Shown here one piece after another: positions 8,780-16,950 of a stretch of DNA of 64,000 nt. The notes under the pieces were generated by a model. It was given only the letters and a program-made list of their open reading frames with translations. It ran no database searches and was not told the origin of the DNA. The stretch lies in assembly GCF_005877885.1 (NCBI RefSeq), contig NZ_VCHY01000012.1, positions 86,791-150,790 on the forward strand, written 5' to 3'. This stretch comes from Labilibacter sediminis (GTDB taxonomy: Bacteria > Bacteroidota > Bacteroidia > Bacteroidales > Marinilabiliaceae). A program made the position numbers and the translations under genes. The number at the start of each line of letters is the position of its first letter. Positions within the stretch are counted from its first letter, which is position 1.

Positions 8780-9919
8780 ATGAGACACTACGTACGAAAA
8801 AAAAGATTTAAACTATTTATATTACTCGGAACCATTGTTATTGGATCTTTTTCATCCATATATACCAAATATCTTGTTGATGAACTTAAACTGGAAGAAC
8901 AAAAAAAAGTTGAACTTTGGGCAGAAGCTACCAGGCAATTGGTTGAACCTGGTAATAATGAAACTTCCATTGGTTTAACCCTTGAAGTTTTAAAAAATAA
9001 TACAACAGTCCCTGTAATTCTTGTTGGAAAAAACGATACCATACACCACTACAGAAACATTGCAGTGCCTAATAAAAATCCTGACAGGTATTTAAAAAAG
9101 CAACTTGCTAAAATGAAAAACAGTGGTAAGTATATAGAAATAAACCTTGGCGATGGAGAAAAGCAATATTTATACTACAAAACCTCCACTCTTCTCATTA
9201 AACTAACCTGGTTTCCTATAGTTCAGTTTATTATCATCGCTATTTTTGTCAGCATTGCCTATTTGGCTTTTAGCAGTTCACGCAAGGCAGAACAAAACCA
9301 GGTCTGGGTTGGAATGGCTAAAGAAACTGCACACCAACTGGGCACACCTATATCATCATTAATGGGATGGATAGATCTTTTTGCTCTCAAATCTACCGAA
9401 ACTGAAGCTTTAGCAGAAGTAAAAAAAGACATCAGCAGGCTACAAAACATTGCCGACAGATTTTCTAAAATCGGATCAAAACCTGTATTAAAAGATATTA
9501 GCATTAACGAAGTCGTACAGCAAAGCATACATTATTTAAAAGTTCGATCTTCAAACAAAGTAAACTTTACCGTTGAACTTGATGATGATCATAAAATCAA
9601 TGCCAACACTGTATTGTTGGAATGGGTATTTGAAAACCTGATTAAAAACGCTATTGATGCCATTAAAGGAGATGGAAACATTCATATTTCCACAACAAAA
9701 ATCAATCACTCTGTAGCCATCGATATATCCGATGATGGTAAAGGTATCCCTAAATCGAAATTCAAAACTGTTTTTGAACCTGGCTTCACAACAAAAAAAA
9801 GAGGCTGGGGTTTAGGACTATCGCTTACAAAAAGGATAATTGAGGATTATCACCAGGGAAAAATATTTGTAAAAGAGTCAGAAGCCAATAAAAAAACTAC
9901 ATTTAGAATAATACTTTAA
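8780..9919 (+). CDS. Sensor histidine kinase
   Basis: Two-TM sensor kinase: TM1 about residues 10-28, a short periplasmic region of about 120 residues, TM2 about 140-165, then the dimerisation/phosphotransfer segment with ETAHQLGTP (phospho-accepting His near residue 185). The ATPase domain has the N-box (ENLIKNAIDA), G1 (DDGKGIP) and G2 (RGWGLGLSL). No cognate response regulator is adjacent. A longer reading frame starts at a TTG at 8771; ATG at 8780 is preferred because the TTG lies in a poor context (TATATTGG). It follows the hybrid kinase by about 90 bp and may share its transcript. Confidence 0.9.
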   Translation: MRHYVRKKRFKLFILLGTIVIGSFSSIYTKYLVDELKLEEQKKVELWAEATRQLVEPGNNETSIGLTLEVLKNNTTVPVILVGKNDTIHHYRNIAVPNKNPDRYLKKQLAKMKNSGKYIEINLGDGEKQYLYYKTSTLLIKLTWFPIVQFIIIAIFVSIAYLAFSSSRKAEQNQVWVGMAKETAHQLGTPISSLMGWIDLFALKSTETEALAEVKKDISRLQNIADRFSKIGSKPVLKDISINEVVQQSIHYLKVRSSNKVNFTVELDDDHKINANTVLLEWVFENLIKNAIDAIKGDGNIHISTTKINHSVAIDISDDGKGIPKSKFKTVFEPGFTTKKRGWGLGLSLTKRIIEDYHQGKIFVKESEANKKTTFRIIL

Positions 9920-9952
9920 GCTTTCTTAATAACTATCCTACTGACATTTACG

Positions 9953-9960
9953 TATCTTTG
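9953..9960 (+). promoter_or_regulatory. Candidate upstream -7 box for DUF177-rpmF
   Basis: TATCTTTG, an exact TAnnTTTG match about 95 bp upstream of the DUF177 start. It may be an alternative promoter to the closer box at 10026. Confidence 0.4.
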
Positions 9961-10025
9961 TAAGCATATGCGAAATAAATAAAAAATAATTCTCAATATT
10001 ATTTCTCAACTACTATATATTTTTA

Positions 10026-10033
10026 TACTTTTG
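10026..10033 (+). promoter_or_regulatory. -7 promoter box for DUF177-rpmF
   Basis: TACTTTTG matches TAnnTTTG and ends 22 bp before the DUF177 ATG. The leader then carries GAGGTGAA right before the ATG, an unusually good Shine-Dalgarno-like stretch for this phylum, fitting a ribosomal-protein operon. Confidence 0.55.
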
Positions 10034-10055
10034 CAAAGTTTTTATTTGAGGTGAA

Positions 10056-10598
10056 ATGAATAAGTTAAGTGATTATACTATAGCTTTCAAAGGTTTAAAA
10101 GATGGAAAGCATGACTTTCACTACGATATAGACCAATCTTTTTTTGATGCCATAGAAAATTCGGTCATTGAAAAAGGACAATTTGAAGTTGATGTTACGT
10201 TGAATAAAAAAACGCAGATGCTTCAGCTTGATTTTAATATCGTTGGAAACGTCCAAGCGATATGCGACAACTGCCTTGGTGAGGTAACTGTACCGGTTTC
10301 ATACAATGGAAGAATCTTCATTAAGTTTGGAATTATGTATGACGAGCCCAATGAGGAGATCATTATTCTTCCTCAGGAAGAGCATGAATACAATGTCGCT
10401 CAATTAATATATGAATTTATAGTAGTGAGTATGCCCCTCAGATCTGTCCATGAAGATGATGAGAATTGTGACCCAGAAATGATTAATAAGCTGGATGAGT
10501 TTATGGCTGGTCACTACGAAGAAGATAATAAAGAAGAAGAGGCAACCGATCCCAGATGGGATGCTTTGAAAAAATTAAAAGATAATAGTAATAAGTAA
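10056..10598 (+). CDS. DUF177 (YceD-like) protein
   Basis: A 180-residue acidic protein of the DUF177/YceD family, almost always encoded immediately before rpmF. In bacteria and plastids the family is linked to large-subunit rRNA accumulation. A CDNC pair near residues 69-72 (AICDNCLGEVTVPV) is the family's characteristic cysteine motif. The C-terminus is very acidic and ends DPRWDALKKLKD, as in homologues. It is 12 bp upstream of rpmF, so the two are co-transcribed. A direct role in 23S rRNA handling is knowledge of the family, not visible here. Confidence 0.9.
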   Translation: MNKLSDYTIAFKGLKDGKHDFHYDIDQSFFDAIENSVIEKGQFEVDVTLNKKTQMLQLDFNIVGNVQAICDNCLGEVTVPVSYNGRIFIKFGIMYDEPNEEIIILPQEEHEYNVAQLIYEFIVVSMPLRSVHEDDENCDPEMINKLDEFMAGHYEEDNKEEEATDPRWDALKKLKDNSNK

Positions 10599-10610
10599 AG
10601 AGTTTATAAA

Positions 10611-10796
10611 ATGGCACATCCTAAGAGAAAGATTTCTAAAACAAGAAGAGACAAGAGAAGGACGCATTATAAAGCTACTACTCCTGCATTGGGAGTTTGC
10701 TCTAACTGCGGTTCAACTGTAAAATTACATACCGTATGTGGTGACTGTGGTTTTTACAGAGGAAAATTAGCTGTTGAGAAAGAAATTACAGCATAA
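10611..10796 (+). CDS. rpmF: 50S ribosomal protein L32
   Basis: Small basic protein of 61 residues, starting MAHPKRKISKTRRDKRRTH, the hallmark L32 N-terminus. It carries two CxxC pairs (CSNC and CGDC), so it is the zinc-binding (C+) form. It sits 12 bp after the DUF177 gene. A hairpin about 25 bp downstream probably ends the transcript before fabH, unlike the classical yceD-rpmF-plsX-fabH operon: plsX is absent here. Confidence 0.98.
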   Translation: MAHPKRKISKTRRDKRRTHYKATTPALGVCSNCGSTVKLHTVCGDCGFYRGKLAVEKEITA

Positions 10797-10821
10797 CTTT
10801 TTATTTTTAAAAGTACTTTTT

Positions 10822-10855
10822 AAATTTGCTTCGCTTTGCGAGGCAAATTTTGCTT
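10822..10855 (+). terminator. Hairpin after rpmF, probable terminator
   Basis: An AAATTTGC...GCAAATTT stem extended by TTCGC/GCGAG (one G-T pair) gives about 13 bp closed by a TTT loop. The T-tract after it is short, so termination may be partial, leaving read-through to fabH possible. Confidence 0.5.
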
Positions 10856-10978
10856 TATGGCACTTTATCTTCGAAAAGGGTAAAGCTTGATTCTTCAGAA
10901 TTAATAGTAGTTTTAGCTTCTCCAGAAAGCAAGAAAAATTAAAAATTGCACGAGTAATCAACTCACGCTATTTCTAAC

Positions 10979-11008
10979 TTTTGATTATACATTAACGTGT
11001 AATCAAAA
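10979..11008 (+). promoter_or_regulatory. Inverted repeat in the fabH leader
   Basis: A perfect 9-bp inverted repeat, TTTTGATTA and TAATCAAAA, with a 12-nt centre, ends 13 bp before the fabH ATG. The position suits an operator for a fatty-acid regulator or a leader hairpin controlling translation start. The regulator is unknown. Confidence 0.45.
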
Positions 11009-11021
11009 AATTACTTTTAAC

Positions 11022-12020
11022 ATGAAAAAGATTAATGCAGTAATCACTGGTGTTGGTGCTTATTTACCTGAATACGTCTTAACCAACGAAGAATTAAGCA
11101 CGATGGTTGACACATCTGATGAATGGATCATGACACGTGTTGGCATCAAAGAAAGACGCATTCTTAAAGGTGAAGGAAAAGGCGCATCAGACATGGGTGC
11201 TGAAGCTGTAAAAGAACTACTGCGAAAAACAGGAACTAAACCTGAAGAGGTTGACTTACTTATTTGCGCAACAGTAACTCCAGATCATATTTTCCCAGGT
11301 ACTTCTGCAATTATTTGCGATAAAGTTGGTATTCGAAATATTCAAAGTTTTGATATCAATGCTGCTTGTTCAGGATTTTTATACGCCTTGGATACTGCTA
11401 GTAAATTCGTTCAGACAGGTCATAAAAAAGTAGTTGTAGTTGGCGCTGAAAAGATGTCATCTATTACGGACTACACCGACAGAACTACTTGTGTATTATT
11501 TGGGGACGCTTCTGCAGCCGTAATGGTTGAACCAACCGAAGAAGAAATTGGCGTATTGGACACTATTCTTAGAAGTGACGGTATGGGTCGCAGCCATCTT
11601 CAAATGAAAGCCGGTGGATCGGTAAAACCTGCCTCTCACGAAACAATCGACAACAAAGAACACTGTGTTTACCAGGAAGGACAAGCTGTATTTAAACATG
11701 CTGTTTCAAACATGGCTGATGTTTCAGTAGAAATCATGGAAAAGAACAACCTGGCTGCTGACGATGTTGCCTGGCTGGTACCGCACCAGGCTAACCTAAG
11801 AATTATTGATGCTACAGCACGTAGAATGGGCGTTGGTAAAGAAAAGGTAATGATCAATATTGAGAAATATGGTAACACAACTTCTGCAACAATTCCATTG
11901 TGTTTGTGGGAGTGGGAAAAACAACTTAAAAAAGGCGACAATATTGTACTAGCTGCATTTGGTGCCGGTTTTACCTGGGGGTCTGTATATCTTAAATGGG
12001 GATACGATACAAATCAGTAA
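11022..12020 (+). CDS. fabH: 3-oxoacyl-ACP synthase III
   Basis: Condenses an acyl-CoA primer with malonyl-ACP to start fatty-acid synthesis; in Bacteroidota it often takes branched primers. The thiolase-fold protein is 332 residues, the usual length. The catalytic triad is visible: Cys116 in NAACSGF, His in VPHQANLRI (near 246), and Asn in [12 protein letters not shown] (near 276). [10 protein letters not shown] stretch near the N-terminus matches the CoA-binding region. It has its own leader with an inverted repeat and ends at a convergent terminator shared with gltX. A perfect 14-bp tandem triplication overlaps its stop codon. Confidence 0.96.
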   Translation: MKKINAVITGVGAYLPEYVLTNEELSTMVDTSDEWIMTRVGIKERRILKGEGKGASDMGAEAVKELLRKTGTKPEEVDLLICATVTPDHIFPGTSAIICDKVGIRNIQSFDINAACSGFLYALDTASKFVQTGHKKVVVVGAEKMSSITDYTDRTTCVLFGDASAAVMVEPTEEEIGVLDTILRSDGMGRSHLQMKAGGSVKPASHETIDNKEHCVYQEGQAVFKHAVSNMADVSVEIMEKNNLAADDVAWLVPHQANLRIIDATARRMGVGKEKVMINIEKYGNTTSATIPLCLWEWEKQLKKGDNIVLAAFGAGFTWGSVYLKWGYDTNQ

Positions 12021-12056
12021 GCAGTTAACAGTAAGCAGTTAACAGTAAGCAGTTAA
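12015..12056. repeat. Three perfect 14-bp tandem repeats over the fabH stop codon
   Basis: The unit CAGTAAGCAGTTAA occurs three times head to tail without mismatch (12015-12028, 12029-12042, 12043-12056). The first copy supplies the last codon (CAG) and the stop (TAA) of fabH, so copy number can change without affecting the protein. A VNTR-like array. Confidence 0.95.
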
Positions 12057-12073
12057 CAAATACAAGATATAGA

Positions 12074-12106
12074 AAAGGGTGATTTCAAAACGAAATCACC
12101 CTTTAT
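12074..12106. terminator. Bidirectional terminator between fabH and gltX
   Basis: A perfect 12-bp stem (AAAGGGTGATTT / AAATCACCCTTT) with a 7-nt loop sits between two convergent genes. A-rich and T-rich flanks on both sides suit rho-independent termination in both directions. Confidence 0.9.
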
Positions 12107-12127
12107 ATTTTATATTACCAGCATCAA

Positions 12128-13651
12128 CTAGGCCAGTACTTCAATTGCGTTTTTAACTCGTTGGATTGTATTTTCTTTTCCTAAAAGCTCTGCAATAGTC
12201 ATCAAATCCGGACCAAAACCACCGCCAACTAAAGCCAGCCTAAAAGCATTCATCACTAAACCAAAACCCAATCCTTTTTCTTCTATTTTAGCCGAAATAG
12301 CTTCTTTAATCACCTCTGCTTTCCATTCCGATACCTGATCCAATGAGCCAGTTAATTCAGCCATAAAAGCAGGCACATCACCTTTCCAACGTTTTTTCAC
12401 CACCTTTGGATCATATTCTGTGGGGGCTTCAAAAAAGAAAGACACCTGATCCCATAATTCAGATACAAAAGAAATCCTTTCTTTAACCAAAGAAACAGCC
12501 TTTACAACTAAAGTAAAATCTGCTTCGATATTTCTTGAAGTCAGCTCTGAAACAAATTGCTTGGCCAAATCCTCATCGCTCATATTAACAACATACTGAT
12601 GATTAAACCATTTAGCTTTTTCCGGATCGAAACGTGCACCTGATTTATTTACTCGCTCAATGCTAAAAGCCTCAGTTAACTGTTCCATGGAAAAAATTTC
12701 CTGCTCCGTACCCGGATTCCATCCTAACAATGCCAATAAGTTTACAACGGCCTCCGACAAATATCCCGACTCCCTGTAACCTGATGCTATTTCTCCTTCA
12801 GGTGATTTCCATTCTAAAGGAAATACCGGAAATCCTGCTTTATCACCATCGCGCTTACTTAACTTTCCTTTACCTGTTGGCTTTAAAATTAACGGCAGAT
12901 GTGCAAACTCAGGACGCTCATCTTCCCAACCCAAAGCACGATATAACATGATATGCAAAGGCATTGAAGGCAACCATTCTTCCCCTCGAATCACGTGCGA
13001 TATTTTCATTAAATAATCATCTACCACATTTGCCAGGTGATATGTTGGCAGACCATCCGACTTAAAGATCACCTTATCATCTAAAATGGCAGTGTTAAAT
13101 TTCACTTCACCTCTAATCATATCAACTGCCGAAACTTCTTCGTTTTCGGGCATCTTAAACCTTACTACATATGGCACACCTTCAGTCTTTAGCTTTTCTA
13201 CCTCTTCTGCTGAAAGCGATAATGAATTTTTTAATCCCATACGGGTATTCATATCATATGAAAACTTCGTTTTCTCAGCTTCTGCATCTTCTCTTTTCGC
13301 TTCTAACTCTTCCGGAGTATCAAAGGCATAATAAGCCCAACCATCATTAATAAGCTTATCTGCATATTGAATATATATTTCCTTGCGCTCAGACTGCTTA
13401 TAAGGGCCAAATTCACCTCCCTGGGCAACACCTTCATCAATGGTCATTCCCAACCATGTTAAGGACTCATTAATATACTCCTCTGCTCCCTCAACAAATC
13501 TGGTTTGATCAGTATCTTCAATTCTTAAAACAAAGTCGCCCTGATGCTTTTTTGCAAATAAATAATTGAATAAAGCCGTACGGACTCCTCCTATATGTAA
13601 TGGTCCTGTCGGACTAGGGGCAAATCTTACCCTAACTTTTCTATCTGTCAT
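12128..13651 (-). CDS. gltX: Glutamyl-tRNA synthetase
   Basis: Class I aminoacyl-tRNA synthetase charging tRNA-Glu. The N-terminus [14 protein letters not shown] carries the HIGH signature as HIGG, and KLSKRDG (near residue 265) is the KMSKS loop. At 507 residues it fits the bacterial discriminating GluRS length, with the C-terminal anticodon-binding helical domain present. No zinc-type SWIM motif is obvious. It starts 14 bp after a TATATTTG -7 box, so its leader is very short and A-rich. It ends at the terminator shared with fabH. Confidence 0.97.
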   Translation of the reverse strand: MTDRKVRVRFAPSPTGPLHIGGVRTALFNYLFAKKHQGDFVLRIEDTDQTRFVEGAEEYINESLTWLGMTIDEGVAQGGEFGPYKQSERKEIYIQYADKLINDGWAYYAFDTPEELEAKREDAEAEKTKFSYDMNTRMGLKNSLSLSAEEVEKLKTEGVPYVVRFKMPENEEVSAVDMIRGEVKFNTAILDDKVIFKSDGLPTYHLANVVDDYLMKISHVIRGEEWLPSMPLHIMLYRALGWEDERPEFAHLPLILKPTGKGKLSKRDGDKAGFPVFPLEWKSPEGEIASGYRESGYLSEAVVNLLALLGWNPGTEQEIFSMEQLTEAFSIERVNKSGARFDPEKAKWFNHQYVVNMSDEDLAKQFVSELTSRNIEADFTLVVKAVSLVKERISFVSELWDQVSFFFEAPTEYDPKVVKKRWKGDVPAFMAELTGSLDQVSEWKAEVIKEAISAKIEEKGLGFGLVMNAFRLALVGGGFGPDLMTIAELLGKENTIQRVKNAIEVLA

Positions 13652-13665
13652 GATTATTTTTTTTG

Positions 13666-13673
13666 CAAATATA
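13666..13673 (-). promoter_or_regulatory. -7 promoter box for gltX
   Basis: TATATTTG on the minus strand, 14 bp from the gltX ATG, followed by the GCAAAAAAAA sequence common after Bacteroidota -7 boxes. A TTTG 25 bp further upstream is slightly too distant to be a convincing -33 box. Confidence 0.65.
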
Positions 13674-13720
13674 ATACATTAGATTTTTAGAATTGAGACA
13701 AAAGAAGAAAGACATCATTA

Positions 13721-13890
13721 AACCCGCTTTATGCATTAGAAAATCTATTACACATTGATATCACTTCAAATCAAGACACTTTGTTGCTTCACTTCAACTC
13801 ACCAGAACGATGCTATGCCTCGTCTCAGTAAAGCCTGGTTTTATCGTGCTTTCAATGTTCATGACGAAGTTCTAATACATAATGCGGGTT
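13721..13890. mobile_element. MITE-like element with 21-bp imperfect terminal inverted repeats
   Basis: A 170-bp non-coding segment bounded by AACCCGCTTTATGCATTAGA(A) and, inverted, AACCCGCATTATGTATTAGA(A), two differences in 21 bp. No ORF of note lies inside. It sits between the gltX promoter and the nrdJ terminator, a neutral place for insertion. No clear target duplication is visible. Assignment as a MITE or REP-like element rests on structure only. Confidence 0.6.
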
Positions 13891-13895
13891 AAACT

Positions 13896-13932
13896 AAAAA
13901 AGCGAGATAACCCAAAGGCCACCTCGCTTTTA
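13896..13932 (-). terminator. Terminator of nrdJ
   Basis: Read on the minus strand, AAAAGCGAG pairs with CTCGCTTTT across a 15-16-nt loop that can pair weakly inside, followed by a run of T. It begins about 30 bp after the nrdJ stop codon. Confidence 0.8.
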
Positions 13933-13960
13933 ATAAGTAAAAAGTTATATAGGCAAAATC

Positions 13961-16525
13961 TTAACCACATTTAGATGAACCACAGTCCTGACAAATCAGA
14001 CATCCTTCCTGATAAGTTAAATTCTCAGAACCACATCCTTCACAACTTCCTTTCTTCACTTTAGTTCCGTTTGGAATATATTTTTTAAGTGCTCTTTCCA
14101 CACCATTTTTCCAAGTATTAATCGATTCGCTATCCAGTTGTAATCCTGAAACAAGGTCAATGGCATCTGCAATTGGCATTCCATGACGCAACACTCCTGA
14201 AATAAGCTTCGCATAGTTCCAGAATTCCTTATCGAATTTATGACTTAATCCCTCAATGGTTGTTTTATATCCACGCTTATTTTCGTATTGAAAATCATAA
14301 CGAGAATTTCCATCCTCATCTCTACTTTTGATAATTTTACCATTAGAGACAGACTTTGGTATTAAGATTCCATCCTCATCATCCGCTAATCCGGTAAAAA
14401 TTTCGTATGGTTTGCCATCTATTAATCCAACAAAGGCAATCCATTTTTCCTTATTATTCTGGAAACGAACCACATCAGCCTCAACCGACTCAGGTCTTTT
14501 CTTAGAGAAATGGGATTTTTCTTCTTCTTTCTCCTCCTTTTTAGGTGTATCTGCTACTAATACTCCCGCACGTGAACCATCTCTATACACAGTTACGCCT
14601 TTACATCCACTCTTCCATGCTTCTACATAAAGCTGCCCAACTAATTCTTCCTTGGTATCTGAAGGCAAGTTAATGGTTACACTAATTGAGTGGTCTACCC
14701 ATTTCTGCACTCCTCCCTGCATACGTACTTTATTTAACCAATCTACATCATTAGAGGTGGCCTTGTAATATGGAGATGCTGCAACTAACTTATCCAGTTC
14801 TTCCTGAGTATATTTTTTAGTAGTAGAGTGATTATTGGCTTCCATCCATGTCACAAACTTATGGTGGAAAACTGTATACTCTTCCCAGCTATCTCCAACC
14901 TCATCCACAAAATCTACGCGAATTTCAGGATCATTCGGATTAACTTTTCTTCTTCTCTTATACACCGGCATAAACACAGGCTCAATACCAGATGATGTTT
15001 GGGTCATTAAACTTGTTGTACCTGTTGGAGCAATGGTTAATAAGGCAATATTTCTACGGCCATATTTTTTCATATCCTCACCCAGCTTGGCATCTGCATC
15101 AAATAAACGATTAATGAATGGATTATTGGCTTCTTTTTTAGCATCAAAAATTGGGAAAGCGCCTCTTTCCTTAGCCATATCAACTGAAGAACGATAAGCC
15201 GCTAATGCCAGATTTTTATGCACCTCAATAGAGAAGTCTACAGCGTTATCGCTACCATATCTTAAATTGAGGGCCGCTAACATATCTCCTTCAGCAGTAA
15301 TCCCAACTCCTGTTCTACGACCTTCTTCTGCCTTATGGCGAATATTTAACCAAAGATTCTTTTCTACCAGCTTCACTTCGTCAGCTTCAGGATCCTGGTC
15401 TATTTTAGCAATGATTCCATCGATTTTTTCTAACTCAAGATCGATGATATCATCCATGATTTTTTGCGCATAGCCAACGTGCTTTTTAAATAGCTCGAAG
15501 TTAAATTTAGCTTTTGGCGTAAACGGATCTTCTACATATGAATATAGGTTTACTGCAATTAATCGACAGCTATCGTATGGACATAAAGGAATTTCACCAC
15601 ATGGGTTTGTAGATACTGTTTTATATCCAAGGTCAGCGTATGAATCCGGCACTGACTCACGAATAATTGTATCCCAGAATAAGATTCCCGGCTCAGCTGA
15701 CTTCCAGGCATTATGCACTACTTTATTCCAAAGTGATGATGCATCAATCTCTTTTACATTGGTAGGTTTTTTTGAATCTATTGGATATTGCTGACGATAA
15801 GGCGTTCCATCAACAATAGACTGCATAAACTCATCATCAATCTTAACAGATACATTAGCTCCTGTAATTTTACCCTGCTCTAACTTTGCATCGATAAACG
15901 ATTCTGAGTCAGGATGTTTTACAGATACACTTAACATTAAAGCACCTCTTCGACCATCTTGAGCTACCTCACGTGTTGAATTTGAATAACGCTCCATAAA
16001 AGGAACAATACCTGTAGAAGTTAACGCAGAATTTTTTACAGGCGATCCTTTAGGACGAATATGCGATAAATCATGCCCAACACCACCTCTTCGTTTCATT
16101 AACTGAACCTGCTCCTGATCAATTTTCATGATTCCACCATAAGAATCAGAATCTCCTTCGTTTCCAATCACAAAACAATTTGACAATGATGCAATTTGGT
16201 ATTTGTTGCCAATTCCTGCCATCGGACCACCCTGAGGAACGATATATTTAAAATCTTTAAATAATTCATATAATTCATCCTCACTTAAAGAATTTGGATA
16301 TGTTTTTTCAATGCGAGCCACCTCTTTTGCAAGTCGGCGATGCATCTCATCCGGATTTAGTTCGTAGATGTATCCATCCGAATCTTTTAACGCGTATTTA
16401 TTAACCCATACGCGTGCAGCCAATTCATCTCCATTAAAATATTCTAATGCCGATTGAAATGCCTCTTCATTTGTGTAAGTTTTATCCAATTTTCCCTTTT
16501 TTTGGTCGATTTGTGAAACTGCCAT
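13961..16525 (-). CDS. nrdJ: Adenosylcobalamin-dependent (class II) ribonucleotide reductase
   Basis: Reduces ribonucleotides to deoxyribonucleotides using coenzyme B12, with or without oxygen. It has 854 residues. Active-site cysteines are visible: Cys117 in SLSNCFVIGN (one of the redox pair) and Cys309 in NPCGE (thiyl-radical region), with SCRLIAVNL following. Near the C-terminus a TSCPD-like segment (about 665-790) precedes a Cys-rich tail with CEGC, CLIC, CGSSKCG (828-853) that re-reduces the active site or binds zinc. A 425-bp non-coding region lies upstream. No recognisable cobalamin riboswitch is seen there. Confidence 0.95.
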   Translation of the reverse strand: MAVSQIDQKKGKLDKTYTNEEAFQSALEYFNGDELAARVWVNKYALKDSDGYIYELNPDEMHRRLAKEVARIEKTYPNSLSEDELYELFKDFKYIVPQGGPMAGIGNKYQIASLSNCFVIGNEGDSDSYGGIMKIDQEQVQLMKRRGGVGHDLSHIRPKGSPVKNSALTSTGIVPFMERYSNSTREVAQDGRRGALMLSVSVKHPDSESFIDAKLEQGKITGANVSVKIDDEFMQSIVDGTPYRQQYPIDSKKPTNVKEIDASSLWNKVVHNAWKSAEPGILFWDTIIRESVPDSYADLGYKTVSTNPCGEIPLCPYDSCRLIAVNLYSYVEDPFTPKAKFNFELFKKHVGYAQKIMDDIIDLELEKIDGIIAKIDQDPEADEVKLVEKNLWLNIRHKAEEGRRTGVGITAEGDMLAALNLRYGSDNAVDFSIEVHKNLALAAYRSSVDMAKERGAFPIFDAKKEANNPFINRLFDADAKLGEDMKKYGRRNIALLTIAPTGTTSLMTQTSSGIEPVFMPVYKRRRKVNPNDPEIRVDFVDEVGDSWEEYTVFHHKFVTWMEANNHSTTKKYTQEELDKLVAASPYYKATSNDVDWLNKVRMQGGVQKWVDHSISVTINLPSDTKEELVGQLYVEAWKSGCKGVTVYRDGSRAGVLVADTPKKEEKEEEKSHFSKKRPESVEADVVRFQNNKEKWIAFVGLIDGKPYEIFTGLADDEDGILIPKSVSNGKIIKSRDEDGNSRYDFQYENKRGYKTTIEGLSHKFDKEFWNYAKLISGVLRHGMPIADAIDLVSGLQLDSESINTWKNGVERALKKYIPNGTKVKKGSCEGCGSENLTYQEGCLICQDCGSSKCG

Positions 16526-16950
16526 AGTGCCTTTAAAAATTAAATACCTTAGAATGTATAGTTTACGATTTTTTGAACTCTTTTATTGTTGATTGTAAAA
16601 TTAGAAAAGAGATTCTTTCGAGGCAAGAAATACTTTTGAACAATGACAAAAGTTGTCCATTTCAAAACACTAAAGCCTTCTCTGTGAGTTATTTAATATT
16701 TTTAAAAATAAGAAAAGTTATCCAAAAAGATTTTTTTATCAACAATTGCAAAAAAAATCAATCCATCAATTGGAAATTAAAAATAAGGGATGAATAGTAC
16801 AAAAAAGAAGATAAAAACAAGAAAATTTTAATATTTCTTTAATATGGAATTTACTGTCTAAATTTTGGAATTTGAGTTTTTTGTATCCATCCCATCGTCA
16901 GACTATTCAATAACGTCATCCGTGTTAAACATAGAAAATATACAGTATTA
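16526..16950. other. 425-bp intergenic region upstream of nrdJ
   Basis: Very AT-rich stretch between waaA and nrdJ, presumably holding the nrdJ promoter. I found no exact TAnnTTTG box reading toward nrdJ, no clear NrdR box pair and no B12-riboswitch core. A 74-codon plus-strand ORF inside looks like chance coding. Confidence 0.4.

Noticed and set aside
12015..12056. Short CRISPR-like or phage attachment repeat
   Set aside because: The 14-bp units are contiguous with no spacers and no integrase or tRNA nearby; simple tandem repeat.
16573..16797. 74-codon plus-strand ORF upstream of nrdJ
   Set aside because: Composition is Lys/Asn/Ile/Phe-rich as expected from random AT-rich DNA, with no motif and no ribosome-binding site; treated as chance.
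16526..16950. Cobalamin riboswitch or NrdR boxes before the B12-dependent reductase
   Set aside because: I looked for the B12-box core and paired NrdR boxes toward nrdJ and found none convincing. A covariance-model search (Rfam RF00174) would be decisive.
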